From the NCBI GenBank assembly GCA_024180945.1, contig JAKSGN010000006.1:3038001-3102000 (forward strand): DNA of 64,000 nt, read 5' to 3'. The DNA comes from Macrophomina tecta. Taxonomy: Eukaryota > Ascomycota > Dothideomycetes > Botryosphaeriales > Botryosphaeriaceae. A program made the translations under genes and the position numbers. The notes beneath the pieces were generated by a model. It saw only the letters and a list, made by a program, of their open reading frames with translations, made no database searches and had not been told where the DNA came from. The first letter of the stretch is position 1, and the number at the start of each line of letters is the position of its first letter. Positions 40,157 through 52,065 of this stretch are shown here, one piece after another.

Positions 40157-42866
40157 AATTTTCAGCAAAATACCTACAGTCTGGTAGTAGAAGTGCTTGA
40201 ACGGGGTTGGATCTTATACGCCTTGCTCTCAAGATATTTAATTGCACATATGAAAAGATACTGAAACCTATAGCCCGGGTACATCATTCTGACAGGGTGG
40301 AACGTCGGCCCCATTCGAAGTGCATGAGTCCAGTAATTGCCTACGGCAAACATCCTTAGTGCACGCAGGTACCGCTGGCCGTTTGGTATACGCGTACGGT
40401 CTAGACAGCTGTGGCGTAGTGCTGAACAGGCTAGGCAAAGATATGCGCCAGTGGACCACCCTTTGTCGTCGTAATGCGTACTCGAAGTGCGTAAGCAGCT
40501 TTTCTGGGGCTCCTTCAACGCAGCAGAATACAAGAATGGCAAGGCACGGTGACGGCTGATCTTCGTGACTACTCCGCAAAAGTATCATAGATTGCCCAAT
40601 CTGCAAGGCTTTCTGGGGATTCAGATATCTTTTCATCGCGCGGTGTGCGGGATCTGCAGGCTAGGCGCCCCGTAAGGCTTGTTGGGCTGCGTAAGCTGTC
40701 TTGAGCTCAATCAGTTTTTTGTTTTAGTCGGACGATCACAGCCTGCGCTCCGGCAACTTACTGCGACACCCTCTTTTCGATATGCGGCTCTGCCTTCGTC
40801 CAACCTGGAAGCATCAGAGGAGTGATCCGATATTCAAATACTATACAGCTCATAGACAATGCAAATGGTCACTTGGGCGTATATGCTGTTGGAATTGAGA
40901 CATATCTGCATCCGAGAAACCGTTCCAACTCCTTACCGGCCTGTTCGGTCAATAGGCAATTCCTTTGCTCTCCCTTAAGCTGTAACTATTTCCATAGCCC
41001 CAGTAGAGATCGGATACGCGGCTGTTCTGTATTTTCCGATGCGGCTCCTTCAGATCTATTTCAACTGGGGAACTCGGGCGTACGTAAGCTCTTTCCGGAT
41101 CCGGTGCGCTACGAAATCTCAGATAAAGTGAACCTACACCCAAAACTGGATCAGCGCAATACAGCCCTAAATATACATACATAAACCAAGAATTATAAAT
41201 ACGTGTCTAAAAAAATACGTGATCTCCGAGATTTTGGGGGCTATTCACGATACCGTCAGGCAGAGGAAGCTTGAAACACGACCACAAATTGCGCAATTCT
41301 ATGAACGCTCTTTACTTACAAACACACGAAGTATTCCTACGACCTAATACACAACCTAGTCAGCATGCATGCCCATCAGCAGATATTAGGCCATGGACTT
41401 ACAGGGGCATTACAGAAGCTGTTGCTATCATCGCAGCCGGCTGCGGCAGCGGACGCTTCATCGCAGTGGCTCGCCGTACCGAGAGCACTCTTTGCGCAAG
41501 ATTAGCCCCGGTGGGAATTGGCGAACGAGAAACTCCAACTTCTCGCGTCAGAGGTACTCCAGGCGTCCGGACCCTCGAGCTGAGGACCGCTGGACTCAGT
41601 GCAGGCGGCCGAAGCTAGGCCGACGATAGTGAGTATGGGAAGGATCTGGAGCCTCGTGTTTGCAAATTGATTTTGGAGATGACTGACTAGTACCGTATTG
41701 CAGACCCTGTCCTCGGCCTTGTATACTTATCAAATGGCCCGATCGTCAAGCGTCGGAGCAGGTTATCAAGCATTTCTCAGCATCGGTTACATGGAGGGTG
41801 GAACAGGGACCCCATTCGTTTTGACCTCATTGGTCTCATATTCGAGAGTGCTGTGTTCTTCTTTTCGCTCTGAGTTACTCGAATCGGTGGGTGAGAGTGT
41901 TTTGAGTTCACCGACCACTTTTCAGAAACTGTGCGGACCATATCATAGGACGACAACGAAGGCGGAACAGAACCTTCCGTCTTACTCGGGGATCTGCAGG
42001 ATGCGTATATACTGCTGACCATTTGCAAAGGACTGTAGCCCCCATTCAGAAATTATGAACCATAGCACATAAGTCATGTTCAGAATGAGGCGGCGGAAGG
42101 CACTCTTGAGTTGCGTTTACGGATGGTTCGAGCATACAAACCGGAGCCATGAGTAGTCCATTCCCACAACCAGGTGTCCAATCCCGATATTCCCCGCATC
42201 ATGTGCTGTGGGTGTGGCAAACTGATGCAAGAGAAGTCCAAATACACCAATGAGAATTCTCAGGTGGATATAAGATGGTAAATCCCTTCCCCGTCCGCGC
42301 ACGGTGAAACCCTACTCCAACGGCTTATCCCAATGTACGAAATATCCGAGTACGAGCTCGGTGCGAACAGACGCTACTACCTTTTGTAGTATGTAGAGAT
42401 GAACAAATCTGTCCAGGCATAGACTTATTGTATAATTTATCTTTGAGCTGATGTTTTACGGTCATAACATAGCTGCGTTCACCGGTGCATTACTTTCGCA
42501 TAGAAGCATCACGACAACTAAGAAATCATGTGTCCAATGTGCGAGTAAAGTTTGAGGATGTGAGATAGTTATTTACAGCCTGCATGCGTCTACACACGGC
42601 TTTTTGTACAGGGTAATGTTAGAAGGAAGGTGGGATTCAATATTTTGTACGTCTCATGCTACAGTCCGTAGTAATGTTTCTCCCTTATTATGTAGATACC
42701 GTATTAGGTCTTTTCTAAGGAACGAAGTTGGCCAACTGAATGCCCGCCAAGATGCAATAACGCCTTTTAATATGCATGAAGGAACGTGAAGCGCTCTGAT
42801 GCAGAAAAAAAAAATTCTATCAAACAAGAATCGAATCAAAGAGCTGTAAACTACTCACACCGCGAT
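40107..42866. other. 2.8-kb AT-rich region, no supported gene
   Basis: No gene supported. Two stretches look faintly protein-like on the minus strand: 40636-40268 (ends in a Cys-containing tail) and about 41715-41500 (a hydrophobic run like a signal peptide), but neither has a start plus splice-consistent body. T-rich homopolymer at about 40128-40158 lies in the tyrosinase upstream region. Confidence 0.45.
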
Positions 42867-43991
42867 CTACCACTTCTTGCCGGCGCCAGCAGACGGGCTG
42901 CCGGTGCCAGTGGGGGACTGTGGCTTATCGGTAGTGGCGGAGCCGGACCAGTGAGGCTTGCTGGTAGGGTTGGGGACGTCATGAGGAGCGTTGGAGGTGG
43001 TGATGGCGCCAACACCACTTTGCGAGTTAGGCTTGCCGGTCTCGGCGGAAGGCTTGTCAGTCTCGTAGACGGGCTTGCCGGTGAGGGTGGTGGGCTTGCC
43101 ATTGCCGTTGTCGAGGACAGTCACGTAGGCAGTAACGGTAGGACCGTTGTTGACGGTGACGGTGGAGACCGGAGGGCAGACGCCGTTGCCGCCTTGCTGG
43201 CCGTTGGTCGGGGCCGGGGCAGGGTAGAGAGTTGAGACAGTCGTGTAAGTTGAAACGGTGGTATGAGGGATGAAGGTGGCAGTCAACCAGGTAGAGTACC
43301 AGGTATTGGTGCCCTCGTGACCGACCGGAGTGGAGCACGGGACAAAGGAGGTAACGGTGTTGACGATGGTTGTGGGGTAGACCTTAGTGGTGACTACGGG
43401 AGTAGTGTCGGGGGCGTACTCAGACTGCGTGGGCTTTCCAGACGGCTTGCTCGTGGGCTGCGTGGGCTTCTCCGTCGGCGTGTCGCTGGGGAGAGTAGTT
43501 GGCTTGTTGGTCGGCTCAGTGCTCGGCTTGTGCGTTGGAGGGATGTAAGTGCCATTTGGAGCAGTTGTGGGCTTGTCGGTGGGCACGTAAGTCGAATTGG
43601 GGGCACCAGTGGGGTGTGGCTGCCAGCCATGGCAACCTCCCTTGCAAGAGGTGACAACGACAGTGGACGTAGTCAAAGCCGTGGTGATGTAGGTAGAGCC
43701 ATGGTCCGAGGTCGTCTGAGTGACGGGGCAAGTGGTGACAGTGGTGAAGGTCGTCAAGGTCTCCGTCTCAGTGGTGTTGTGGCCCCCAGTGGCGGTTGGC
43801 TTGATCGTGGGATCAGAAATGGTGACACCAGTGCCGCTCGGCTTGATTGTCGGGTCCGAGATGATGGTCTTAGAGGCGCTCGGCGTGCTGGAAACGGCCG
43901 TACCCCATGAGCTGTGGCTTTGCCAAGGACCGTTGACGCTGGCTGCGGCGGCGCCAACAAGGGCGGTGAAAGCGATGGAGATGGAGTGCAT
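42867..43991 (-). CDS. secreted Ser/Thr/Pro-rich mucin-like protein
   Basis: Single-exon gene of 374 residues from ATG 43991. A signal peptide (MHSISIAFTALVGAAAAS) leads into a Ser/Thr/Pro-rich body that would be heavily O-glycosylated. Internal repeats: two ISDPTIKP units (~30-55), and a run of TxKPT/PSxKPT units (~130-185). Two small conserved-looking blocks stand out: TTCPVTQTTSDHGSTYITT with CKGGCHGW (~80-115) and FVPCSTPVGHEGTNTWYSTW (~210-235), similar in style to ascomycete cell-wall proteins. Four-Cys pattern C-C / C-C. No hydrophobic GPI tail is visible; the C terminus is GAGKKW. Likely a cell-wall or extracellular matrix protein. A TATA element lies about 210 bp upstream of the ATG. 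Confidence 0.85.
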   Translation of the reverse strand: MHSISIAFTALVGAAAASVNGPWQSHSSWGTAVSSTPSASKTIISDPTIKPSGTGVTISDPTIKPTATGGHNTTETETLTTFTTVTTCPVTQTTSDHGSTYITTALTTSTVVVTSCKGGCHGWQPHPTGAPNSTYVPTDKPTTAPNGTYIPPTHKPSTEPTNKPTTLPSDTPTEKPTQPTSKPSGKPTQSEYAPDTTPVVTTKVYPTTIVNTVTSFVPCSTPVGHEGTNTWYSTWLTATFIPHTTVSTYTTVSTLYPAPAPTNGQQGGNGVCPPVSTVTVNNGPTVTAYVTVLDNGNGKPTTLTGKPVYETDKPSAETGKPNSQSGVGAITTSNAPHDVPNPTSKPHWSGSATTDKPQSPTGTGSPSAGAGKKW

Positions 43992-45461
43992 TATGGGAGA
44001 ATGTATGTGGAGCAATTCGAGATATCACTAAGAGGGAAGATGATGGAGTTTGAAACGATGGTGTCTTTGAGCTCTAACGAGTTGAGCAAAGCAATGCGGG
44101 GAAGCGAGTGTGGGCTCGTAGCCTGTATTAGGGTATGCTGGATTAAGATGGGATTGTGACGGACTGGAAAATCAGCAGTGAGTGCTGCGACAGCGAGATA
44201 TATATGCCCGGCCGAGCAGTGGGTGCATAGGGTGAGTCCCGGGGGCTTCAACAGCTGAGCAGCGAGAAAACTGCCAAAATTGGAACCGTGTCATCGAGCC
44301 GACGATGGATGAGCTACAGGGCGCCGGAGCCGATACGGCTGGCTCGCAGGCAAAGCGCGGCCGAGGCAACGAGGGAGGGCCCCCCGGCGAAGGCTCGGTG
44401 TATACGGGCGCCATAGTCGAGCGGAAGGGCTTGTAGTACGAGCCCTACGGGGCGCATGAGCCATGAGACTGGCTGCAGAACCAGACGGAGTGGCCGGGTG
44501 GTGTGAAGAGGGAAGGTGATGGTGGCAGCGGATGGGCTGAAAATAGCAGCGCGGCGCACGGCCACTGCAACCGTTTCCTTGCAGGCCGACAGCAGCCTCC
44601 CCAACACAGCCTCCCCGCTCTTCCGCTCCGCTCGCGCTGCCTCTCTCCTCCCGCCCGCCCCGTGAGATCAGCGTTGCAGTCGGCTCTTCTGGCCGCCTGC
44701 TCAGCCCTACGTCAATCGCCTGTTCACAACTACTTCATCACGACTCTCCGCTCGCGTGCGGCCGCACTCTCGTCTCTTGTCCTGGCCGGCCCCGCTGTAT
44801 ACGGGCGCCACACTGAGGACCAGAGCGCCCTTGACGGCTGTTCCTCCGCCTCGACTGCTATACTCTTCCAAGTTATTGTCCTTCTCCACCTTCTTTCTGC
44901 GTCTCCCTTGCTGTTGCGACCAAACCGGCGCCTGAGCGTCCATTGAAGGCGCTGCAATACGACCTTTGCGAGTCGCCCTTCAACCAATTCTCGATGCGCT
45001 CACGCTCGAACCTTTCTCCACCTCCGTCACTGCTTACGTGCACCACTTTGTTCCTGCTCTTTCACCCGTACCTGGCGAGTTTCCTGCTGACCTCTGCCTG
45101 TTGTGGCATGTGGCGATTTCCGCGGTCCAGTATTGGCGGGCCCTACTCCATCCCGCCGCCCTTCGTCATCATTCAATATTGATCCCCTGACCGCGGTTCC
45201 TTCGCCTTTGGAGCCATTTTAGCCCATCTCCACCTCCTTCTCTATCCTATCTCGGCCCTTTCAAAGCCCCGACGCCACTTGGACCCCCGCTATCCCCAAT
45301 TAGGTAATCCAGGTCCACCAGGGCAAAATTTTATACCACTTCCGCCCAACACCTCCCCTTTGCTCCCGCTCCTGCCCTCCCACTTCTTGCACTTGATATG
45401 TTCTTCCTGTCGTGGTCCTCCCATCGAACAAGGCAGCACTGCCTCCAGTCGTCTATCTGAA
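43992..45461. other. promoter region of the mucin-like gene and tRNA 5' flank
   Basis: 1.5 kb with no supported CDS. Frames at 44503-44946 plus and overlapping minus frames are composition artefacts. CT-rich around 44600-44700 and 45180-45420. Confidence 0.45.
44198..44205 (-). promoter_or_regulatory. TATA box of the mucin-like gene
   Basis: ATATATAT in the context GCATATATATCTCG on the minus strand, about 207 bp upstream of ATG 43991. The only such run in the region; would imply a 5' UTR of about 170-180 nt. Confidence 0.45.
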
Positions 45462-45565
45462 GGTCGCTTAGCTCAGTTGGTTAGAGCGTGGTGCTAATAT
45501 TGGCAGCCCTCACAGAGGGCTTGAGAGTTAACGCCAAGGTCGCGAGTTCGACCCTCGTAGTGACC
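45462..45565 (+). tRNA. tI(AAU): tRNA-Ile (anticodon AAU) with 31-nt intron
   Basis: Acceptor stem GGTCGCT pairs with AGTGACC (one G-U). D arm GCTCAGTTGGTTAGAGC; anticodon arm TGGTG-CTAATAA-CGCCA after intron removal, anticodon AAT at 45496-45498; T arm GCGAG-TTCGACC-CTCGT. The intron 45500-45530 (31 nt) sits after position 37, the standard eukaryotic site, and can pair internally (GCCCTC with GAGGGC). The discriminator base is A (45566). Internal B box GTTCGACCC and a short T-run at about 45576-45582 (TCTTCTTTT) serve as pol III promoter and terminator. Confidence 0.95.
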
Positions 45566-45566
45566 A

Positions 45567-48434
45567 GGATATCTTCTTCTTTTGCTGCTGGGTGCTCTGG
45601 AGTGTGTCTGTTTTGGCTGGTAGACCTTTTGGTGCATCACTTTTGCTCCGGGGAGTGGGGAGGGTCCCTCATCGGTGCTCTTGCTCGATTTGGCCATCAG
45701 CGCCTTGACAGTATTGGAAGCGCTTCAGAAACACGAGCTGTGGCTTTTTGCCGGTGAAAGAATGCCTGGACTCGCACTGAGACAAGTGAACGGCCTTCAC
45801 ACATCATCAGGGCTCCTCCTACTTTTCCGAGTGCGGCGGGAACGGAAGAGCGCAGGGAAGGATGCCATGATTCGGAATTGTTCTAGGCTTGTTCATCCTC
45901 CTTCATCCTCTCGGGTATCCGTTATGTGGACAGCAACCGCGGCAGAGTGATACGAGGAAGTGGCTGCCAGTACATACACAATGACGTTTCTCCCGCCAAT
46001 CATCTTTATGCATGCCATCGCTTTGGCCCACGGGATCGGGATATCTTGCAGTGTTTGTGCTTGGGGAGAAGTAGAGGCGCGAAAGGGTCAGACGGAATAC
46101 GAAATCGGCCTGCCGAGACTGACTGCAACACTGAGCACTTTCCGGCCGCAAGATGCATCACATATGCTAACAATATCTCTCGACTACGCTTAGGGCGGCA
46201 TACTTGCGAGATAATTAATGGTCGAGACCTATTCATGGGAATACGATGAGGTCACGTCTTACACGCCCGAGTTTTGTGTGCAGGGATCTGCTCGACAACG
46301 CCGGCCGAGATCTCACTCGAGGCGTCCATCCGCCTGCGCAACTGCATTGCAGGCAGCTCGTACGAACAAACGAACTGCAAGCTCCGCTTGACACATCTTC
46401 GGCAAGAGCGGGGACGAGAAAGTGGCCTGATCCAAGGATAGCAGTACACTGGAAGGGTGCTAGCTGCCGCTGGCTCCTTTCCAACGACTTTCCACAGACT
46501 TCGTACAAGACTCTGCTGCCTTAAACCCCCGAGAATGGCTGACAGATGCTCCACACCTTCGTATCCTCAAAGATTTGTCTAGCCACGTCATGTTCTCCCC
46601 GCAGAGTCGTGTCCAGCATATTTTCCACGGGGCCGCGTGGCACTGTCCCAGGTCCAGTATTTCTGTGCGTCAGTAAAGTCTATGTTCGCCATTCCCACCG
46701 TCCACTCTAAATTCTACAGACCAGCAGCACTTGCTCCTTAGATGGTGATGAGTGTTCCAAAACATTTCTACGGTAAGGACAAATCAAGGCTCTCAACAGT
46801 TTACCGGAGGACAAGTCACGGGCTCCGATATCATACTAACCCGTTTTCCAATTATGCTCAGCTCTATTTGGTCTTTGCATACATCCCTTGAGGCGCCAAA
46901 ACGCTACGCAAACTACAATCCACCGCGAAAAAAAGAAGAAAAAGAAAAAAAAGAAGTGGTAGCACAGCTGGAGCCATGGCCCATCACTACAAGATAGAAG
47001 ATCTTTGTTGAGTTATATCGAGGCATACTTTGCTAACGATCCATCAGATATCTGCGCATACGGATACTGTTTGCACATGCACACACTCCGGAGTTGAGAA
47101 GTCACTAGTTACATGCTATATATTGCACGAAGCTATAGTATGAGTGCAGCTATGTGACTCAGAAGGAGAAAAGGAGAAAAATCAATTTCGTGGTCCCCCA
47201 TACGGACAGCGAAGATGGCTGTCATTGTGATTCGATCCGGAGCCGAACCGTTTGGCTTTTCTGTCTCCTTGCAGGGCATGTATAATCCGCTACCGCCCAG
47301 CACCTCCTATCCAGACTTCGCTTTTCCTGACTTCTGTTGAAGCGCCTCAGAGATCCTTTCTAGAAATTGCGACTCTTCCATCTAGCTTGATACCTCTCGC
47401 TCAGCAACCACCAATCCATCACTTTGCCGACCACATCGCCCAATTCATTCTACCGTACTATCTCATTTCTCTACTACACCTGGACCAAGGTTTCCTTGTT
47501 TCAACTTTTTTCAACAGCCTCATCATGCCTGTCCGCAACACCTGATACAGCGGTCATATGCTCCTCTGCCAGAAAGCGGGGCAACCCCCAACACCACGTC
47601 CCCACTCAACCGCGGCCATGCCTCCTTCGGCACCCGAGGCCCCAAGCAAGCGGTATAGCAAGGCCACTAGCAAGCTTCCAACACATCGCCCAATCGCACC
47701 TCGTAGACACCACATGCGTCCCCGCCATTCCGCCGACTGGAATCCCAAGCTCGAACGTCTGAAAGCGAAGCGCCCCCACAACTGTGCGCGTCATGAATGA
47801 TTCGGAAGGTTTGAGCACGGCGGGTGGTTGAGTGTGTTATTGGTTGGTGTAGAGAATTGATAGATGCGCGCCGGGTGTCTTGCATCCGTCTGGCGAGTTT
47901 TACTTGCGGGGTGGCGTACCAGAGGGTGGGTGATTGGAGGAGGGATCCGTATTGCATGTGAAAGTGGATGTGCGGAGATAAGTTGTGGTTTGCATTCATC
48001 CGGGACATACTCAAGTGAATTCGGATGTCTCTGGAAAACGTACTGTGCTGGAGTCTCGACTTTTCGAGCTCGGACATGCCGTCATACCAGATGACATACT
48101 TATCTCGCGGTCACTACAAATCCTAACCTGCAGACTGGCCGAATCTCCAAATTCCTTAATGGAACAGCCAAAAGACTAGCTATTGACATATAGTTGCAGC
48201 CATTTGGAGGTAGTAGTCCTGTACAATTGACGACGTTCGCTTTCATATGACTTCGACTTCCCATGTGGATATGTCTTGCTTGCTACAAAACGTAGAGCCA
48301 TTCCGCGCATTTGGGCAACAATTAAACAATATGACCGAAGCCCCCCCAGATAGAATAATTCCACAGCGATTGAATTGATGAGAACATGTCTATGTAAAAC
48401 TTTCCATCCATCTCCCCACAATGACCCTAACCAT
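45567..48434. other. 2.9-kb region without a firm gene
   Basis: Nothing recognised except a weak 60-residue candidate at 47618-47800. Frames between 45903 and 46554 overlap on both strands with no domain. AT-rich stretch at 46920-47200. A CT-rich leader-like stretch precedes 47545. Confidence 0.45.
47618..47800 (+). CDS. candidate small basic protein
   Basis: ATG 47618 to TGA 47800 encodes 60 residues rich in Arg, Lys, His and Pro (MPPSAPEAPSKRYSKATSK start; DWNPKLERLKAKRPHNCARHE end). It follows a CT-rich stretch typical of fungal leaders. No family recognised and no splice evidence; it may be chance. Confidence 0.2.
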   Translation: MPPSAPEAPSKRYSKATSKLPTHRPIAPRRHHMRPRHSADWNPKLERLKAKRPHNCARHE

Positions 48435-50756
48435 TTAATCGTCAAACCCCCCAAACTCATCATCACTCTCCCCCCCTTCCACCGCCGCCCTCCTCTCCTT
48501 CCTAGCACCAACGCCACCCTCCTTCCTCCTCCTACTCGCCTCCACGGCCGCTCTCCTATTATGCTCCACCTTCCTCTCAAATCCAGGCTTCGTACTAATC
48601 TGTGTCCGCCACTTGCCCCTCCCCTCTTTCAACTCGACCCCGGCCCTCCTCGCCTCCACGCCCCTCTTCTTCAACGCCTTTTTCTCACGCTTACTCGGCG
48701 TGGGCAGTGCGTCCAACAGCCACTGCTTGACCGTTGCCTCGCCCTTGCCCTCTCCTTCCTTCCTCCTCAGATCCTCGCTCGCCTTGATCACATTCGCGAT
48801 GTTCTTGATATACGGGATATCCTCCTCCGTGTACAGGGTGACCGCAACGCCGCCCTCACGACCCGCGCGCCCCGTGCGGCCAACGCGGTGCACGTACGCG
48901 GCGCCCGAGGCAGGCACGTCGTAGTTGACGACGCCGTTGATGCCGCGGAAATCGACGCCGCGGGCCAGTAGATCGGTCGTGATGAGGATCCATACCTCGC
49001 CCTTGCGGAAGCGCGCCATGACATTATCGCGGAGGCTTGAGGACAGGCTCGAGTGCAAGACCGCTATGCGGCTAGAACCGCCGGCCTCGGGTGGGATGTC
49101 GTACTGGAGTTCGGCATAGAGGGCCTGGGCACGGGGGATGGTTTGGGTGAAGATGAGGAAGGGCGGACGGAGGGAGGGGGCGGTGGATTGGCTGCTCTTG
49201 GTTGTGCCGGTGGGGTGGAGGAGTTGGCGGACGGCGAGAAGCTTGCCTTGCTCGGTGGCGGCGTAGGTAAGTTGGTGGTGGATGTTAGGAACGGCGGAAT
49301 CCTTGAGCCCAACGATGAGGCGGATGAGGTTGGGGCGGGTGATGCCAGTAGTGCTCTCGATGGAGGTCCAGCGTGAGGTGATGGTGTTTTTCGCTAGCTC
49401 TTCGATGCTGGAGCCCATGGTAGCGGACCAGAGGCTGACGCGAAGGAGAGGACTGGTGCAGGCATTCCATATGTCGAGAGTCTGTTGGCGGAAAAGAGGG
49501 TCAAGCAGGACATCTGCTTCGTCCAGGACCAGGTATTTGACGGAGGAAATGGTGCCAGTCTTTCCAGCCGAGCCTTGAAGAGCATGAAGTAAAGTGAGCG
49601 GGGTGGAAACTAAGATATCTGACTTGACCAATTGTCCTGCCTTGCGTCTCTTCGTTGTCATAGCACTCTTTTCCTCCTCTGATGCAGAATCGCCTTCGCT
49701 TTCGCTGGAACTCTCGCCCTCGGAAGCAGCATCATCGTCGTCTGCTTTACCGCTCTCCTCTTTAGACCGTTCCAAAACTTCCATGCCCTTACGCATGAGA
49801 GAAACCTTGATACCGCTCTTAAGGCACAACTTCCGTCCCTCGTTGGTAATTTGGCTTGCTAACTCCTTTGTAGGAGCCAGAATGATTGCCTGAATGCCCT
49901 CACTCCCCTTGGCAGACTCAACCGTCCCATTCCGAGCCTGCTTACGCCTGCGCAAAAGCGACTCGATGACTGGAATCAGGAAAGCCAGCGTCTTTCCACT
50001 CCCCGTCGGCGCCACGGTGAGCAAATCGACACCATTGCTCTCCGGCCCAGCGGCTTCCAACAGCAAGGGCAAGCTCGCCAACTGCACCTCTGTAGGCACG
50101 GCATAGCCCTGCGCGTCGATATTCTCCGCCAACCGCCTCGAAACATCGAAGCGCGACCGCAGCTGGCCAAAGGACGTCAGCGGCCGCGGGAAGAGCTGCA
50201 CCTTGCCTTTCTTCTGTGCCTGGTCCAGTGCCTGCTGCTCCTTCGCCTTCTTGCGCTTCTTCGATTTCCTGTCGGCCGATTTCTCCCCCTCTGCCTGTGC
50301 CTTATAGTCCTCCAGCAGCGTGATCTTGATCTTGTGCGAGCGCAAGATCCGCTTGCACTCCTCCTCCGTCACCACTGCTTCTCCTTCAGGAGCATCACTA
50401 GGCCCAGCATCCTTCCCCGCCCCCTTGCTGTTCGTCTTGTCCTGTTTCTTATCTGCTGCCGAGCCCTGATCCTCACCCTCCGCCTGTCTTTCCTGGCGCT
50501 TGCCGTCGCCGAAGAAGTCGAGTTCGGGAGGTAGGTCGGCGGTGGTCGCCGTAGCGGCGTTTTGGCCTCGCTTGCGCTTTCTGCTCTTCAAATGGGCTGT
50601 CGTGGAGGTATTATCGTGTTCGTTCAGCGCCGTTTCGCGACCGAAGAGTTGGGGATTCGAGTTTGCGCCGCTGGAGGGCGTCTTCAGCGCGGGCGCGTTC
50701 TTCGCGGCGCCTTTGGCGACATTGGTGCCGCGTGAGAGGACTTTGAGAAAGTCCAT
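48435..50756 (-). CDS. ROK1: ATP-dependent RNA helicase ROK1 (DDX52 family)
   Basis: DEAD-box helicase of 773 residues in one exon, ATG 50756. N terminus MDFLKVLSRGTNVAKG is typical of ROK1. A Lys/Glu-rich region (~70-185) precedes the core: F-upstream motif and Q motif (YAVPTEVQLASLPLLL, ~220-235), motif I APTGSGKT (249-256), Ia PTKELASQ, an acidic insert (DDDDAASEGESSSESEGDSASEE, ~335-360), motif II DEAD (412-415), III SAT (444-446), IV FLIFTQT, V ARGVDF (~598), VI HRVGRTGRAGREG (623-635). The C-terminal tail is basic and ends acidic (DDEFGGFDD). ROK1 acts in the nucleolus on 18S rRNA processing and release of snR30 from pre-40S particles in yeast. All motifs are intact. Confidence 0.97.
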   Translation of the reverse strand: MDFLKVLSRGTNVAKGAAKNAPALKTPSSGANSNPQLFGRETALNEHDNTSTTAHLKSRKRKRGQNAATATTADLPPELDFFGDGKRQERQAEGEDQGSAADKKQDKTNSKGAGKDAGPSDAPEGEAVVTEEECKRILRSHKIKITLLEDYKAQAEGEKSADRKSKKRKKAKEQQALDQAQKKGKVQLFPRPLTSFGQLRSRFDVSRRLAENIDAQGYAVPTEVQLASLPLLLEAAGPESNGVDLLTVAPTGSGKTLAFLIPVIESLLRRRKQARNGTVESAKGSEGIQAIILAPTKELASQITNEGRKLCLKSGIKVSLMRKGMEVLERSKEESGKADDDDAASEGESSSESEGDSASEEEKSAMTTKRRKAGQLVKSDILVSTPLTLLHALQGSAGKTGTISSVKYLVLDEADVLLDPLFRQQTLDIWNACTSPLLRVSLWSATMGSSIEELAKNTITSRWTSIESTTGITRPNLIRLIVGLKDSAVPNIHHQLTYAATEQGKLLAVRQLLHPTGTTKSSQSTAPSLRPPFLIFTQTIPRAQALYAELQYDIPPEAGGSSRIAVLHSSLSSSLRDNVMARFRKGEVWILITTDLLARGVDFRGINGVVNYDVPASGAAYVHRVGRTGRAGREGGVAVTLYTEEDIPYIKNIANVIKASEDLRRKEGEGKGEATVKQWLLDALPTPSKREKKALKKRGVEARRAGVELKEGRGKWRTQISTKPGFERKVEHNRRAAVEASRRRKEGGVGARKERRAAVEGGESDDEFGGFDD

Positions 50757-51203
50757 TTGTGAACGAGATTGCGATCGATATGGAGCGGCGGATGCGAGAG
50801 AGGTTGCGGGCGATTTAGTTGTGGTGGCGCATAGTTTTCGTGGTTCCGACAGACATTGGCGGCGCAATAATTCCGCTATCGAGAAAAAAAAGTACTTATC
50901 GTAGGTTGTCAAAGCTTCAAAACCATCACGTGCAATTAAATCACCAAGCTTTCAAGGGTTCATTCACTAAAACGCACCGCCATGTTTCGTGGAGTAGGAG
51001 TACAAAGGAAATGGATAAAATCTAGAAGCTGCTTATGTGCATGTAGTACAGTGCCCTGCTCCGTAGAGCGAGGTGTGCTCCTCTAGCCAACAGCTCCCTC
51101 TACTGCTTTTGCCGCCTTGTTTTCCGCTTCCACCCGTCCCCATCCCCGTCTGCTTCCAAATAGCAGCTAGTATTGCTCGTGTCTATTCCCAATCGCTGGC
51201 CGC
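50757..51203. other. intergenic ROK1 promoter / ATP20 3' region
   Basis: 447 bp; no gene. Holds the ROK1 promoter on the minus strand. A short A-run at 50882-50891. Confidence 0.5.
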
Positions 51204-52065
51204 TTAGTGGTGGGCCGGTGCGCTGGACCTATAGCCGACAATCTTCATCCGGCCGATCATCTCGCCCACGGTGAAGAAACCAAGGACCTCCGCCGCGACA
51301 ACGCCAGCAGAGGCGAGCTCCGCACGGTTCACGTTCCTGACGCGTGCCAGGAGGTTGGACGTCTGACCCGAGATCTGAGAGGGGTTCTTGAGGGCGCCGA
51401 GGAGGGGCTGGAAGTAGGCCTGGAAGGTTTGCGAAGAGCTGCGAGGGAGAATGAGTACGGAATCGGTCTCAGAAATTCGTGGGAGGGCTTCGCTTACGGA
51501 GGGCTCATCTTGCGGGCCTGAAAGACAATCTTGCCGAGCTCAAGTGCGACGCGTGAGTAGTAGACGGTCGGGGGGATGAGAGCTGCGAGCAATGCACGTT
51601 AGTCGGGTTTACGCGAGCTGCTGCGAGCAATGGCTCTGGACGCGCATGCATCATCGCTCTTGGTGGGCAAGCTGCAGGCATCTAGAACGCCATCGAAAGC
51701 GCCAATGATCCTGCTACTGCACCATCCTGTCGCTCGCGATGTATTGGCAAGGCAATGGATGGGAATTCGCAAGCTGAGTCTGCTCATTGCAAAGCGGACT
51801 TACACTGGATGAAGCCAGCCACCTTGGCAGTGCGGCCACCGGCGGAGGCCAGACGCTGCAGAGCGGCACCGCCGAACTGGGAGGCCCTCTGAAGAGCAGC
51901 GCTGCCGGAGGCACTCGCGCGGGAGAGGCCCTCAGCGGCCTTGGAGGTGGCTTGAGAGGCTCTTTCCTTGGCGGCCTCGGTGGTGTTGGAGGCATTGCGC
52001 ACGGCGGGACGGCGCACAGCGAAGCGGGAGTGCCGCAGCACGGCGCGAGAGGCAGCGAAAGACAT
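51204..52065 (-). CDS. ATP20: mitochondrial ATP synthase subunit g
   Basis: Subunit g of F1Fo ATP synthase, 193 residues. Exons: 52065-51804, 51582-51498, 51438-51204; introns of 221 and 59 bp (GTAAGT and GTAAGC donors). N terminus MSFAASRAVLRHSRFAVRRP is a typical Arg-rich mitochondrial targeting sequence; an Ala/Ser-rich helix follows. The family core is in exons 2-3: SLIPPTVYYSRVALELGKIVFQARKMSPP and FQAYFQPLL, then the membrane helix near the end with ASAGVVAAEVLGFFTVGEMIGRMKIVGY, which contains the G-x3-G type dimerisation motif (GFFTVGEMIG). Subunit g with subunit e links ATP synthase dimers and shapes cristae. The length (yeast ~115) fits the longer filamentous-fungal form. Confidence 0.95.

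Noticed and set aside
40268..40636. Possible small Cys-containing secreted protein on the minus strand (ends CTKDVCRRQLLDSC...)
   Set aside because: No signal peptide at the ATG, and overlapping frames are equally open; no splice model works.
41500..41715. Hydrophobic signal-like run on the minus strand (ILPILTIVGLASAACTES)
   Set aside because: No upstream ATG in frame and a stop soon after; at most a relic.
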